DNA from: Candidatus Obscuribacterium magneticum
Lineage (GTDB): Bacteria > Elusimicrobiota > Elusimicrobia > F11
Length of the DNA stretch: 64,000 nt
Assembly: GCA_020523905.1 (NCBI GenBank)
Contig: JAJAPZ010000003.1
Location: forward strand, 62,001 to 126,000
Reading direction: 5' to 3'
Made by a program: the position numbers and the translations under genes. The notes under the pieces are model-generated. The model made no database searches, was not told the DNA's origin, and saw only the letters and a program-made list of their open reading frames with translations. Of the stretch, positions 45,150 through 54,175 are shown one piece after another. Every line of letters starts with the position of its first letter. Within the stretch, counting starts at the first letter, position 1.

Positions 45150-48017
45150 TCAGTATCCCGTCCCTGGTTTAAGCTCCATCACGCAATCGAAAGATTGTTC
45201 TGGATTCGATTGCTCATACACTGGATAATAGGAAGATGTGGTATCCTGATACGCTGGATGAGTACAAACGATATACCATTGCCACGTGTTTTTCGTCTGT
45301 GGAACGTAGACATTGGGAATATTATACTGAAGCTTGTTAGGACACGGGGTCCTCACACAGGCATGAGTCGCATTGCCCGCATCATCAACCGAGGATCTGG
45401 CAATATTTCCTTCCGTATCTCGATACAAGGTCACCGTGGCGTTCCGAATGGGACGGCCATAATAATCCTGTACCCGTCCATAAAAATGCATCTTTTTCAT
45501 GAGGCGTAAATCAATCCGCCCCCTATAAACAGGCGGGGCCGATGTCGTTGGATCCCAAGTCAGATAGTAGGCACCGCTAAATGACGTATCCCTCAACCCG
45601 TCCTCATGCATTAAAATACATTTATAACCCACCGCATCGTTGGACGTGGGAATGACCATGGAAACAGGGTTATTGCTGGAGTCAACAACGATCACCTTCG
45701 CATTCCTAAATTTCGTTTTCTTATCGCTCTCCAAATCCAACACTTCGACATTGACCGTCGGAGCCGGGGATTCGCCCGGTGAAGGCGGTTGTCCGAACTG
45801 GTCTTTGACACGGGAATCAGCATCCGAATAGCCGAGACTCTCATACGTTTCCGTTTTAAGGGTCGGAACAGGAGGGGAAAGGGTGGGGATATTCCCATTG
45901 ACGTTTGGATCGCGGCGAGCCTTCTCAACCCAATTACCCGACTCATTCTGAATTTCGACCCTTAAACGAAGGGGATCAATGACATCGGACGCATTGTTTA
46001 TTCGATTTTCAGGCACAATCCCATCGGGGCCGCCGGTATCTCTGTTGAAGCTGACCCTCAAATCAAGCTTAATATCCGCGTCGAGATCCGATGTTTTGAA
46101 GGCGCTATAACTGACATACATTGTATTGAAAAGCGGAGGAACGAAGTTGGTAAAGGCAGTGGTGTTGAGACACAAGGTGGGATAGGTAACGATAATCCGC
46201 GGGTCCTTGAATATCGTGGTTTTGGACCCATCATTGTCGACACGAAGGGCGGCAAAATCCTTGAAACGGACACCTGATTCCACTCTTATGTAAGGGGTAA
46301 TGCTACACGAAAAACCTTCGTTTCCGTTCGGATTCGGATTGAACGGCTGACTGGGAGCCGAGTTTTTCTTGATGTTCACATTAACGGTTAAAAGATTGCC
46401 CGCGTTGTACCCCAACATATAATAATCATTCCTTTCGGTCGCGGCGGCATGAACGGGAAAGAGAAAATTCGTGTCATCACTAATACTGCTAAAAATACGG
46501 GGATAAACTTCCGTGCCCCACGATTCTGTGGTAATTATAAATTGCACGTTTTCTTTTGTTTTTTGATCAGGTGTGGTTTTGCCCGTCCCCAAAACAAAAA
46601 TAGGAATGAGGGTGGGAGGGACCTGTTTGTAGGGCCAACTAAGGACTAGGCTGCTTGCATCATCGGGCGAGTAATTGTTGAAATCTGGATGAATGACTAA
46701 AGGCACCAATTGATTGACCCTATAGGACCCATCGCCATTTTTCGTGGCCACCTGAACCGGATTGGCCTGGCCATAGGTATTGCGCAACAGCGGGCCGCTA
46801 ACGGTGTTATTGTAATTAAAGTCATGCGGTAAGGGGCCCGTTGTATAGTTGTAAATGCTCCATTTCTCTTGGAAAGTAAGTTTCACATCGTTGGGAACGG
46901 GGACCCCCGAATTCACGAACTTGCCACCGGCGAAATTGACCACCGAAACCGTGCCATAGACATCCCCCCGTTTAGGAAGAAAATAGGTTTTCTGTATAGC
47001 CGGGGAATTGTCACCCACATTGAAAATCTCTGTTCCCTGCCAATCGGGCCGGTCCAATGCCACACGAATGTCCGTCACGGTTTGATCCGGCCGCCTTGGA
47101 AAAAGACCCAGCACGGTAACGCGGCATGTCCCTGGGATGAAGGAATATTCGGCGGTTCTCCCGTAGGTGGAATCGGTTGTTAATATGGTACTGGTTAAAT
47201 GACCCGGGTAATCATTCAAATCCCAGCGTTCGAATTTTACCTTGGCGCTTCCAATGGGAACATCCGGATTCGACCGAGGCCATCGGAAAACATTGATGGT
47301 AACTCCCTTTAATTTCTTCAGATCCAGATTCAGAACCGGATTCACCCCAACGACCATGACCATCGGGAATTCACGTTTCGTTCCCGCTGGCAAGTCAGGA
47401 GACGTGGAGGCGGGAAAATAAGAGGCGGGCCGGGCCTGATGCTCTGTATCGCAGGTGACGGTAATGCTGCCGTAAGCGACCCCCCGTAAATTGCCTTCGC
47501 CATCGGAATCCGTCTGGCGGTACACATTCGACGATCCCTCATAGGGAGGGGCTTCGCAGTAAACATCACGAACAGGATCTCCGTCGGCCCGAGCCACCAG
47601 ATGAATAACCCCGCCGAGCGAGCGGCCGGGCCTTTGATTAAAAGAAAACGTTCGCGTCAATTCCACCTTCCGTCCATGTTCATCAAATCGATAAACAGTA
47701 ATGCTGGCCAAGCGCGAATTGACTCTAATGTCATCGACCACCAAATGATAATACAATCCCGGGTATTTTTTATCATTGGCGGGAAGAGTCACGTCTTGCG
47801 TCATCTCATACCAAGCGGATCCCGCCGAATCCTTGGTCAGACTGTTTCGCAAATCGGATATCAGCGCTCTCATCCGGCGATTTTCCCCTCCTAAAAATCC
47901 AGCTCGATAAAAACTGACAATGGCAACGGTAATAGCGGCCCCTAAAATGGTCAGAACGGCCATGGAGATGACCAATTCAACCAGTGAAAACCCGCGCTTC
48001 GTTGTGCTCTTCACCAT
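45150..48017 (-). CDS. Giant prepilin-like protein with carboxypeptidase-regulatory-like domains
   Basis: A 955-residue protein, several times the size of ordinary pilins. The prepilin peptidase site is clear: MVKSTTKRG-FSLVELVISMAVLTILG, with Phe at +1 and Glu at +5 (Gly9/Phe10), then a PilW-like FYRAGFLGGENRRMRAL helix. The rest is extracellular, with at least two carboxypeptidase-regulatory-like beta sandwiches: GVTINVFRWP...GSAKVKFERW (about 232-260) and HFYGRVQDYYGRPIRNATVTLYRDT (about 855-880). The middle shows long beta-rich segments. Two helices at most are hydrophobic. It heads the operon and is preceded by a promoter-like AT-rich gap. A pilus-tip adhesin or surface sensor is the best guess. 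Confidence 0.75.
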   Translation of the reverse strand: MVKSTTKRGFSLVELVISMAVLTILGAAITVAIVSFYRAGFLGGENRRMRALISDLRNSLTKDSAGSAWYEMTQDVTLPANDKKYPGLYYHLVVDDIRVNSRLASITVYRFDEHGRKVELTRTFSFNQRPGRSLGGVIHLVARADGDPVRDVYCEAPPYEGSSNVYRQTDSDGEGNLRGVAYGSITVTCDTEHQARPASYFPASTSPDLPAGTKREFPMVMVVGVNPVLNLDLKKLKGVTINVFRWPRSNPDVPIGSAKVKFERWDLNDYPGHLTSTILTTDSTYGRTAEYSFIPGTCRVTVLGLFPRRPDQTVTDIRVALDRPDWQGTEIFNVGDNSPAIQKTYFLPKRGDVYGTVSVVNFAGGKFVNSGVPVPNDVKLTFQEKWSIYNYTTGPLPHDFNYNNTVSGPLLRNTYGQANPVQVATKNGDGSYRVNQLVPLVIHPDFNNYSPDDASSLVLSWPYKQVPPTLIPIFVLGTGKTTPDQKTKENVQFIITTESWGTEVYPRIFSSISDDTNFLFPVHAAATERNDYYMLGYNAGNLLTVNVNIKKNSAPSQPFNPNPNGNEGFSCSITPYIRVESGVRFKDFAALRVDNDGSKTTIFKDPRIIVTYPTLCLNTTAFTNFVPPLFNTMYVSYSAFKTSDLDADIKLDLRVSFNRDTGGPDGIVPENRINNASDVIDPLRLRVEIQNESGNWVEKARRDPNVNGNIPTLSPPVPTLKTETYESLGYSDADSRVKDQFGQPPSPGESPAPTVNVEVLDLESDKKTKFRNAKVIVVDSSNNPVSMVIPTSNDAVGYKCILMHEDGLRDTSFSGAYYLTWDPTTSAPPVYRGRIDLRLMKKMHFYGRVQDYYGRPIRNATVTLYRDTEGNIARSSVDDAGNATHACVRTPCPNKLQYNIPNVYVPQTKNTWQWYIVCTHPAYQDTTSSYYPVYEQSNPEQSFDCVMELKPGTGY

Positions 48018-48394
48018 ATTTTTCCCTCTCGCTCTTCGATTTGCAACATTCAGACCACGGTGATTATAAAATTAGCCCCCTTATAATCCTAGTGATTATG
48101 TAAAAATTTCCCGATGTATGAATCCATTTACCGACGATCTCCGGACAAGTTCAAAACCCATTTTACCGACCGCAAAGGCCGCCACTAGGCTTAATAAGTT
48201 TAGCCCCATTTCCGCCGGAAAACAACTTGCCAAAAACACCCCGTTTTTTCAACGCGATTATATCGCAAAACGTCTATAGCAAAGGCAAAAAGTTTCTGAA
48301 CAGCGTCATTCCGGCGAAAGCCGGAATCCAGGACAGAGTGATAAAGGCCTGGAACCGCCGCGGCGGATGACGACATACAATGTGGCCTGTGCCT
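48018..48394. other. 377 bp intergenic region upstream of the giant pilin operon
   Basis: The first 100 bases are AT-rich and lie upstream of the pilin operon on the minus strand; TATAAT (minus, complement of 48063-48068) could be a -10 box, without a good -35. The middle (48120-48290) has no gene-like frame that I would support. The end holds a REP-like pair (48304-48374) that also lies downstream of the next minus-strand gene. Confidence 0.5.
48304..48374. repeat. REP-like pair in the pilin/membrane-protein gap
   Basis: CGTCATTCCGGCGAAAGCCG at 48304 and a mirrored variant GAACCGCCGCGGCGGATGACGAC ending 48374 in part; the second unit has the CCGCCGCGGCGG arm variant seen at 32663. Confidence 0.75.
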
Positions 48395-50248
48395 CTACAA
48401 CCCGGCGTTATAGATAAGAATGTCCTTAACCCCCGATGAATTGTCAACCTCAATAAAGGGGACAGGGTCGTCTTTCAAGTACACCGGCTTAAGGAGCAAG
48501 GCGGGACTCGATCGGAAGGTTTTTATCCAATGGAATTTCAAGACAACCCGCCCTTTCGACAATTTCTTTATGTCGATCCGATCGTAGTCGAAGGAGAGGT
48601 CCCCGGATCCTTCAACAAACCAGGAGGGAGGCTGCTTTATCCGGTATAAAAAAGTCCCGTCCAGAACTTCCAGGGGCTCCAAAACGGTCGAAAACTTGGC
48701 GAGCACCTTCCGGATTTCCTCCGAGCGAAAGGCAACGACCTGGACATTGTAGAGAGTCAGATAAGACGCGAACACCTCTTCCGTCATGGTTTTCAATTTT
48801 TTAGCGAACGCCTTCGGTTCGTCAGTAACCATCTTAACACCATCAAAATAATGACCGCTAAATACCAGGAATTGTGTGACCATGTGGTTGCCCGGATGGG
48901 GCCCTCCTATGACGGATTGCCCCGTCCAGATTGGGACCAGATCCGAAAAATGCGGCTCCCCTAAACCCCTCGTTTCCATAAGCAACCGCCCAGACGGGGG
49001 ATAATACTCCTTTAAATGCGTCATTAAATTCATTTGATATTCAGGCATCCGGGTCGTCAAGGGGCCCGTCCCTTTTTCCGCCGAATAAGCAAAAGGGGAA
49101 AAAAGGTAAAAGGGAATGAGTGTCGCTAACACACCGGCAAACTTCACTGGCTGTTTTCCTTCAATGAGGGACGACAATGAGAATCCAGCCAGAACACAGA
49201 GAAAGAGCCACAGGAAAAATAGGTTTCGTCCAGGCTGTAACGTATGTATCCAAGGCAGGTGGCTTCCCCAAAAAGAAATAACAGTTAGCCAAATTATCCA
49301 TATCACCATAACGCCGATGCAAGGACGCGGAAAAAATCGCTGTCTCAACGATTGAACAGAGAAAATCAACGTTGCCGCTTGAAACAGAAAATGGGCTGAT
49401 TCGAAAAACGTTGACCCCATGGGAAATATTAGACTCATCAATCCAATGGTACCGGATGACGGAAAATAAGGGGCCTCAGCCCGCCAATTTGAAAAAGCGA
49501 TAAAAGGATGGATCCAATACCAATTGGCCAAAAGGACCACGGCGACGGCACCCGTCAATTTAACCTGATCACGCCAACGGAAAGACCGAAAATAAAAGAA
49601 ATAAAGAAGAAGGTTCGGCACTCCGATCTGGAGCAAGGAAATCGGATGAAGTTGAAAAACCAAGGAACTTGCAAGAGTGAGGAATATCCACGTCTTCCAA
49701 TCCCGTGTTTGGATCCATTTCCATAGGAGACTCACCTGCCACAACGAAAAAAAAGAAGCCACATAAAATCCGAATAGGCCTGCCTGTATGAAGGTTGACA
49801 TGGGCAGCAGAACACCAAGGCCGATCACCAAAAGTCCAAATGTAACCCACGACATCTTTGTGCTTCCGCCAAAATTGCGGACAGTATGAATCATTAAAAA
49901 AGGGGCCAATGCGATACCGAGTAATTCAATAAATAAGAGGGACCTACTAACCGGGATGAAACCTGAAAAGCAGTGACAGACCAGGCCTATAAGATAATTT
50001 CCAACTTCAAAAAGGCCGTCAATCATCCCTGCCGATTGGAAGGGATCATACCCCCAAAAGTGATGAGACCGGGTGAAAAATTCATGCGCCCGTAGAGCCC
50101 GCGCGTAATACTGGATGTAATCGAAATTAACGAGGGGCAGGTTTGACGTAAAGTCAATCTTTCTAAACCAGAAGGCTATCTTCAGGAAGTGCAGGGCGAT
50201 GAGGTACAAATACCAGTGATTCCGAAAAAATCTCCGCAGCCAATGCAT
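48395..50248 (-). CDS. Large multi-spanning membrane protein, GT-C/PTPS-related-like (paralog 1)
   Basis: A 617-residue protein with about a dozen hydrophobic segments and a soluble C-terminal domain. It shares with the genes at 52196 and 54176 the N-terminal signature YYARALRAHEFFTRS and FWGYDPFQSAG, and the C-terminal LKDDPVPFIEVDNSSG and IYNAGL end. The YYxRA/GYDPF loop after the first membrane helix recalls the acidic first loop of GT-C glycosyltransferases, but the catalytic Asp/Glu pair is not certain. Function unknown; transfer of sugar to a surface structure is an inference. Start overlaps the upstream stop as TGATG. Confidence 0.75.
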   Translation of the reverse strand: MHWLRRFFRNHWYLYLIALHFLKIAFWFRKIDFTSNLPLVNFDYIQYYARALRAHEFFTRSHHFWGYDPFQSAGMIDGLFEVGNYLIGLVCHCFSGFIPVSRSLLFIELLGIALAPFLMIHTVRNFGGSTKMSWVTFGLLVIGLGVLLPMSTFIQAGLFGFYVASFFSLWQVSLLWKWIQTRDWKTWIFLTLASSLVFQLHPISLLQIGVPNLLLYFFYFRSFRWRDQVKLTGAVAVVLLANWYWIHPFIAFSNWRAEAPYFPSSGTIGLMSLIFPMGSTFFESAHFLFQAATLIFSVQSLRQRFFPRPCIGVMVIWIIWLTVISFWGSHLPWIHTLQPGRNLFFLWLFLCVLAGFSLSSLIEGKQPVKFAGVLATLIPFYLFSPFAYSAEKGTGPLTTRMPEYQMNLMTHLKEYYPPSGRLLMETRGLGEPHFSDLVPIWTGQSVIGGPHPGNHMVTQFLVFSGHYFDGVKMVTDEPKAFAKKLKTMTEEVFASYLTLYNVQVVAFRSEEIRKVLAKFSTVLEPLEVLDGTFLYRIKQPPSWFVEGSGDLSFDYDRIDIKKLSKGRVVLKFHWIKTFRSSPALLLKPVYLKDDPVPFIEVDNSSGVKDILIYNAGL

Positions 50249-52164
50249 CAGGTTTTATTCGTTATGATGATGCGTTTGAGGTGAGTGACGTTGATCAACG
50301 AGATGAAGGGAGTCGGATCATTCCCCACTTTCTTCGGCCGTATCTGAACGCCGAAAGGGGCTTGAAGCACATCGTTCCAATGGTATTTAAGAAGGATTTT
50401 CCCTCGGTTGGGGTTTTGAATTTCAATCCGATTGTAGCCCGCTTTCACGTGTCCTGAGCCCTCCAAAATATAATCCGGTGAATAACTAATGACCCTGTAG
50501 ATGCGATAGGGATCGGCTTGGGGCGGATAAAAAGGTTTGCCTTCCTTTTTTATGGGTGGTTTATATCTCTTTTGAAACAAAGGACGGAAATCGTTGGGAT
50601 ACCGGTCAAATTGGGACCGTGCCTGGAGTGAGAAAGCCACCACATAAACCACGTTATACTGATACAAGACCTTCACAAGATTGTCCTGATTGTAAGCTGA
50701 CAGGGGCGCCCCAAAAAGCATGGGCGGATGGCCGTTTATCTTGGCGGTGAAGCTCACCGATTTCTCTACGGATGTATACGGATCGTAGGTTGGAATACCG
50801 ATGAACTCAAGGCCCGTCCACAAAGGTAAAACATCATACTTATCATAATCCTGGCTTGTCACTTCATACAGGACTCGCCCATCGCGCGGTAAATGCTTCA
50901 ACATGCTAACGAGAGAGTTCGGTCTCCCAGGGAGGCTTTCCCTATAATCATTGAAGCCAGAGAGATTTCCCGGCAGCTGCCAGGTCATCTGGAACCAGAC
51001 AAACCAGAGTAGATATATCATCCAAACGCTTTTCGTTTCAATGACTTTCTTCGACAAGTAAATGCTCGCCGGGATAATGAGAACCAAAATGAGGGGGAAA
51101 ACGTATCGAAAGGGATCCCAATTGAATGTATATGAAATTTTCCCGACAATCCATGCAAAGGGGATCAGAAACAATACCCAAAGAAAAAATAGCCACGCCT
51201 GATTCTTCTTTTCCTTCCAAAATGTCCAGATCCCTCCGCAAAAAGACACCAAAATGAAAAACCGAATCAGAATCCCGGTCCACTCGTCCCGCCCCATATG
51301 AAAGGGACGGAAGCTCAGAAAAGCCGCCAACAATGGCCAGTTCACCAAATAAGGGATCAACAAGCTTGCCGAGACGGCCACCCGCCCCTTCGACCTTAGT
51401 GCGGTCCAATGGCTCATAAAAATCGCTCCGAGCGGCACAAGGAGAATGACAAGAAGGATCGGATATAAATACCCCACAAAAGTGAAAGTCATCGAAAATA
51501 GAATGAGATGGAATATTAAACGATCCAGTGGATTATTATCATCGCGGACTTGATCTGACAGCACTTTAAAAAATTGGCTGATGCAGAAGACGGAGAGGAA
51601 GCTGGCAAAGACAAATGGCACCAACTTCCACGGGACAAACCACGAGAAGAAATCGGAATTCGCCAATGCGGCCACCCCCAACGCCATCGCCAAAAGGGAA
51701 GCCGGTTGGTTTCCGCCGAAATTCCGACAGGTCCTATACAAGAGAAGAGGGGAAACCAAAAAACATAAAAAGAAAGTGAGAAATAGTAAGCGGGCCACCG
51801 ACATCCACCGGCCCACCAGTCGATCCACAAACATCGTAAACCTCGCCCTGTCATCCAAAGAAACATTGAACGATGCGCCAGCCCGATGATAGGGATCGTA
51901 GCCCGTACCTTTCCCACTGGCTTTTCTCATCAATCGATTCCTCAATACACTGGCATATTCAAAACTATAATTGGTTGAAATAAAATTACTTGGTTTGAAA
52001 AAATATTCCACCGGAAGAAGCCGTGACACTTTGACTAAATGAAGGCAATAAATCAGGACAAAAACCAATGCCACCCGAAAAGGGACCGAAATCTGTTTCT
52101 TCAGAAACTCAAAAAATGTTTCACTTCGTTCCTTCAAACCAATCTCGGGCGTTGGGCTATCCAC
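50248..52164 (-). CDS. Large multi-spanning membrane protein, divergent relative (paralog 2)
   Basis: A 638-residue protein with the same plan (about a dozen hydrophobic segments, beta-rich C-terminal domain), the loop GTGYDPYHRAGASFNVS (about 86-102) where the others have GYDPF, RTCRNFGGNQPASLLAMALG and the C-terminal LEGSGHVKAGYNRIEIQNPNRG, GKILLKYHWNDVLQAPFGV. It lacks the RAHEFF and IYNAGL motifs. The stop overlaps the start of the next gene by one base. Function unknown. Confidence 0.7.
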   Translation of the reverse strand: MDSPTPEIGLKERSETFFEFLKKQISVPFRVALVFVLIYCLHLVKVSRLLPVEYFFKPSNFISTNYSFEYASVLRNRLMRKASGKGTGYDPYHRAGASFNVSLDDRARFTMFVDRLVGRWMSVARLLFLTFFLCFLVSPLLLYRTCRNFGGNQPASLLAMALGVAALANSDFFSWFVPWKLVPFVFASFLSVFCISQFFKVLSDQVRDDNNPLDRLIFHLILFSMTFTFVGYLYPILLVILLVPLGAIFMSHWTALRSKGRVAVSASLLIPYLVNWPLLAAFLSFRPFHMGRDEWTGILIRFFILVSFCGGIWTFWKEKKNQAWLFFLWVLFLIPFAWIVGKISYTFNWDPFRYVFPLILVLIIPASIYLSKKVIETKSVWMIYLLWFVWFQMTWQLPGNLSGFNDYRESLPGRPNSLVSMLKHLPRDGRVLYEVTSQDYDKYDVLPLWTGLEFIGIPTYDPYTSVEKSVSFTAKINGHPPMLFGAPLSAYNQDNLVKVLYQYNVVYVVAFSLQARSQFDRYPNDFRPLFQKRYKPPIKKEGKPFYPPQADPYRIYRVISYSPDYILEGSGHVKAGYNRIEIQNPNRGKILLKYHWNDVLQAPFGVQIRPKKVGNDPTPFISLINVTHLKRIIITNKT

Positions 52165-52195
52165 TCTGCTACCTCCTATCAGTCAATCGGTGATT

Positions 52196-54052
52196 TCACA
52201 ATCCCGCATTATAGATGACAATATCTTTTGCGCCAACAGAGTTATCAACCTCAATAAAGGGAACGGGATCATCCATCAGCCATCGCGGTCGGATGGGGAC
52301 AGAAGGACGGGTTTTAAACGTTTTTATCCAATGGGATTTTATAACGAGAATACCCTTCGAAGCACCGCGAATCGTAAGTTTGTCGTAATCCATCGCTAAA
52401 TTACCATTCCCCTGAATAAACCAATTGAAATTGCCTTTAACTTGATAAAAGTTATGATCTCCAATTTTAACTGGAGAAAATAGAATTCCAGAGTGTCTGT
52501 TGAGAATCCGGATGGATTGCTTTGACCATGCCGCGATATTAGAAACGTTGTAAAGGCGGAGATAGGCGGCAAATTTTTTTTCGTCAATGTCTGACAAGTG
52601 CTTGCCAAACGCAACGGGTTTGTCCGTAAAGGAACCATTGTCTTCAATACAATTATTCATGAATTTGGTAAATCGCGTAATCAAATAGTTTGAGGGAAGG
52701 TCGCCGCCAAGTAGAGGTTGCCCAGTAAGTATAGGTATAATTTCAGAAAAATGAGGGTAGCAGTTCGGCCGATCCCCACATTCGAGGAGTAATCGTCCCG
52801 GCAATGGTTTCTCAACTTTAATGTAATTGATAACTGTTTGGAGGTCCTTAGGAAATTCGGAGAAATAACATACGGGATTAAACCATAGCAGACATACTGG
52901 AAGAGCGAGTGGGATTAAAAAAACTAACGATTTTCTAATAGTGGAAGTATCTAGGGACAAGGAAACAACACCTGCACCAAGTAGCCAAAACGGCAATAAA
53001 TACCGGAGTGGTTGAAGACCAGCAATCTTCGGAATATGACTTCCCAAAAATGGGAAAACAGCCAATCCCATTAACCAAATAGCCAATAGGACGGATTTGG
53101 AGGCAGAATGTTTGGATAACTTTACCAGGAAAAAGCACGGCATAACCACCGTTATAATATTTGCAACAGATCGAAGAGAGTCTTCCCATCGAGTTTGAAT
53201 CGGAGAATAATGGGTGATCAAGTCACGCAAATTAAAAGAAGGCAAATAAGGACTTGGCAATATCCAATCGTAAAAGGCGATTAGGGGTTTTATCCAATAC
53301 CAGTTACTGATGAAAAATATTAATACTGAGATGGAAAGAAATATGTGATGTTTAAATTTAAGAGTACGTGCAAAATAAAGATAGATTGACAAAAATGGAA
53401 TAATGACAATGAAAAGAGACGAGGGATGAAGCTGAAAAATAACGGAGATGCCCGCTGTCAATAATAGCCATGAAATAAATCCCTTTTTAACCATCCATTT
53501 CCAGAAAACACTTACAATCCATAAACCAAGAAAACTACTAATGAAAAAAGTGAAGAGGCATCCCGGAATCCACCATGCTGTAGAAAAATCCAACCCCCCG
53601 AACATAAGGATGCAAATGGCGAACGCGAGGCGCCCTTGGTCACGGGTTCCACCAAAATTACGAACAAATGAAATCATCAAAAAGGGACAAAGAAAGAAAC
53701 CGATAAACACAGCCATAAGAAGCGTTTTGTCGATGGTAAGAATACTGGACAAAAGATGAGCCAAGAGACTCGTAAAAATATTTCCAACTTCATGGATGGG
53801 GCCGGAGATATATCCGGCCATCTCAAAAGGATCGTACCCCCAAAAACGCCCTGATCGGATAAAGAATTCGTGTGTACGAATGGCGCGGGTGTAGTATAAA
53901 ACGAAGTCGGTATTTAGTATGGGATAACCAGAAGAGAAATTTATCTTATGGAATCGCCATATCCAGTGCACGCTATGCAGAAACACAAAAAAATAAAACC
54001 AATGATTTTCCGCCAGTTTTTTAAGCCGCTCGATACGATTGGGGTTAATCAT
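52196..54052 (-). CDS. Large multi-spanning membrane protein (paralog 3)
   Basis: 618 residues with start at 54052, chosen because MINPNRIERLKKLAENHWFY aligns with the N-termini of the other paralogs; an earlier ATG at 54097 adds 15 unlike residues. It has YYTRAIRTHEFFIRS, GRFWGYDPFEMAGYI and the C-terminal DDPVPFIEVDNSVG and IYNAGL. Very close to the gene at 54176 in the first 110 residues. More AT-rich than the housekeeping genes. Function unknown. Confidence 0.72.
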   Translation of the reverse strand: MINPNRIERLKKLAENHWFYFFVFLHSVHWIWRFHKINFSSGYPILNTDFVLYYTRAIRTHEFFIRSGRFWGYDPFEMAGYISGPIHEVGNIFTSLLAHLLSSILTIDKTLLMAVFIGFFLCPFLMISFVRNFGGTRDQGRLAFAICILMFGGLDFSTAWWIPGCLFTFFISSFLGLWIVSVFWKWMVKKGFISWLLLTAGISVIFQLHPSSLFIVIIPFLSIYLYFARTLKFKHHIFLSISVLIFFISNWYWIKPLIAFYDWILPSPYLPSFNLRDLITHYSPIQTRWEDSLRSVANIITVVMPCFFLVKLSKHSASKSVLLAIWLMGLAVFPFLGSHIPKIAGLQPLRYLLPFWLLGAGVVSLSLDTSTIRKSLVFLIPLALPVCLLWFNPVCYFSEFPKDLQTVINYIKVEKPLPGRLLLECGDRPNCYPHFSEIIPILTGQPLLGGDLPSNYLITRFTKFMNNCIEDNGSFTDKPVAFGKHLSDIDEKKFAAYLRLYNVSNIAAWSKQSIRILNRHSGILFSPVKIGDHNFYQVKGNFNWFIQGNGNLAMDYDKLTIRGASKGILVIKSHWIKTFKTRPSVPIRPRWLMDDPVPFIEVDNSVGAKDIVIYNAGL

Positions 54053-54175
54053 ATTAGACCATCTCATCTGACACACGTGACCGAAGTACACTTTCATGCT
54101 ATCATCAAATTTCGACCTGGAACACTTATAATATAATCTCTTCGCTTGACAAGATTACACCGTTAGCGGACATTC
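54053..54175. promoter_or_regulatory. Divergent promoter region between paralogs 3 and 4
   Basis: A short AT-rich gap separates two divergent membrane protein genes. Two overlapping TATAAT boxes on the + strand (54127-54132 and 54132-54137) lie 40-50 bases before the ATG at 54176. No matching -35 is visible. Confidence 0.35.
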
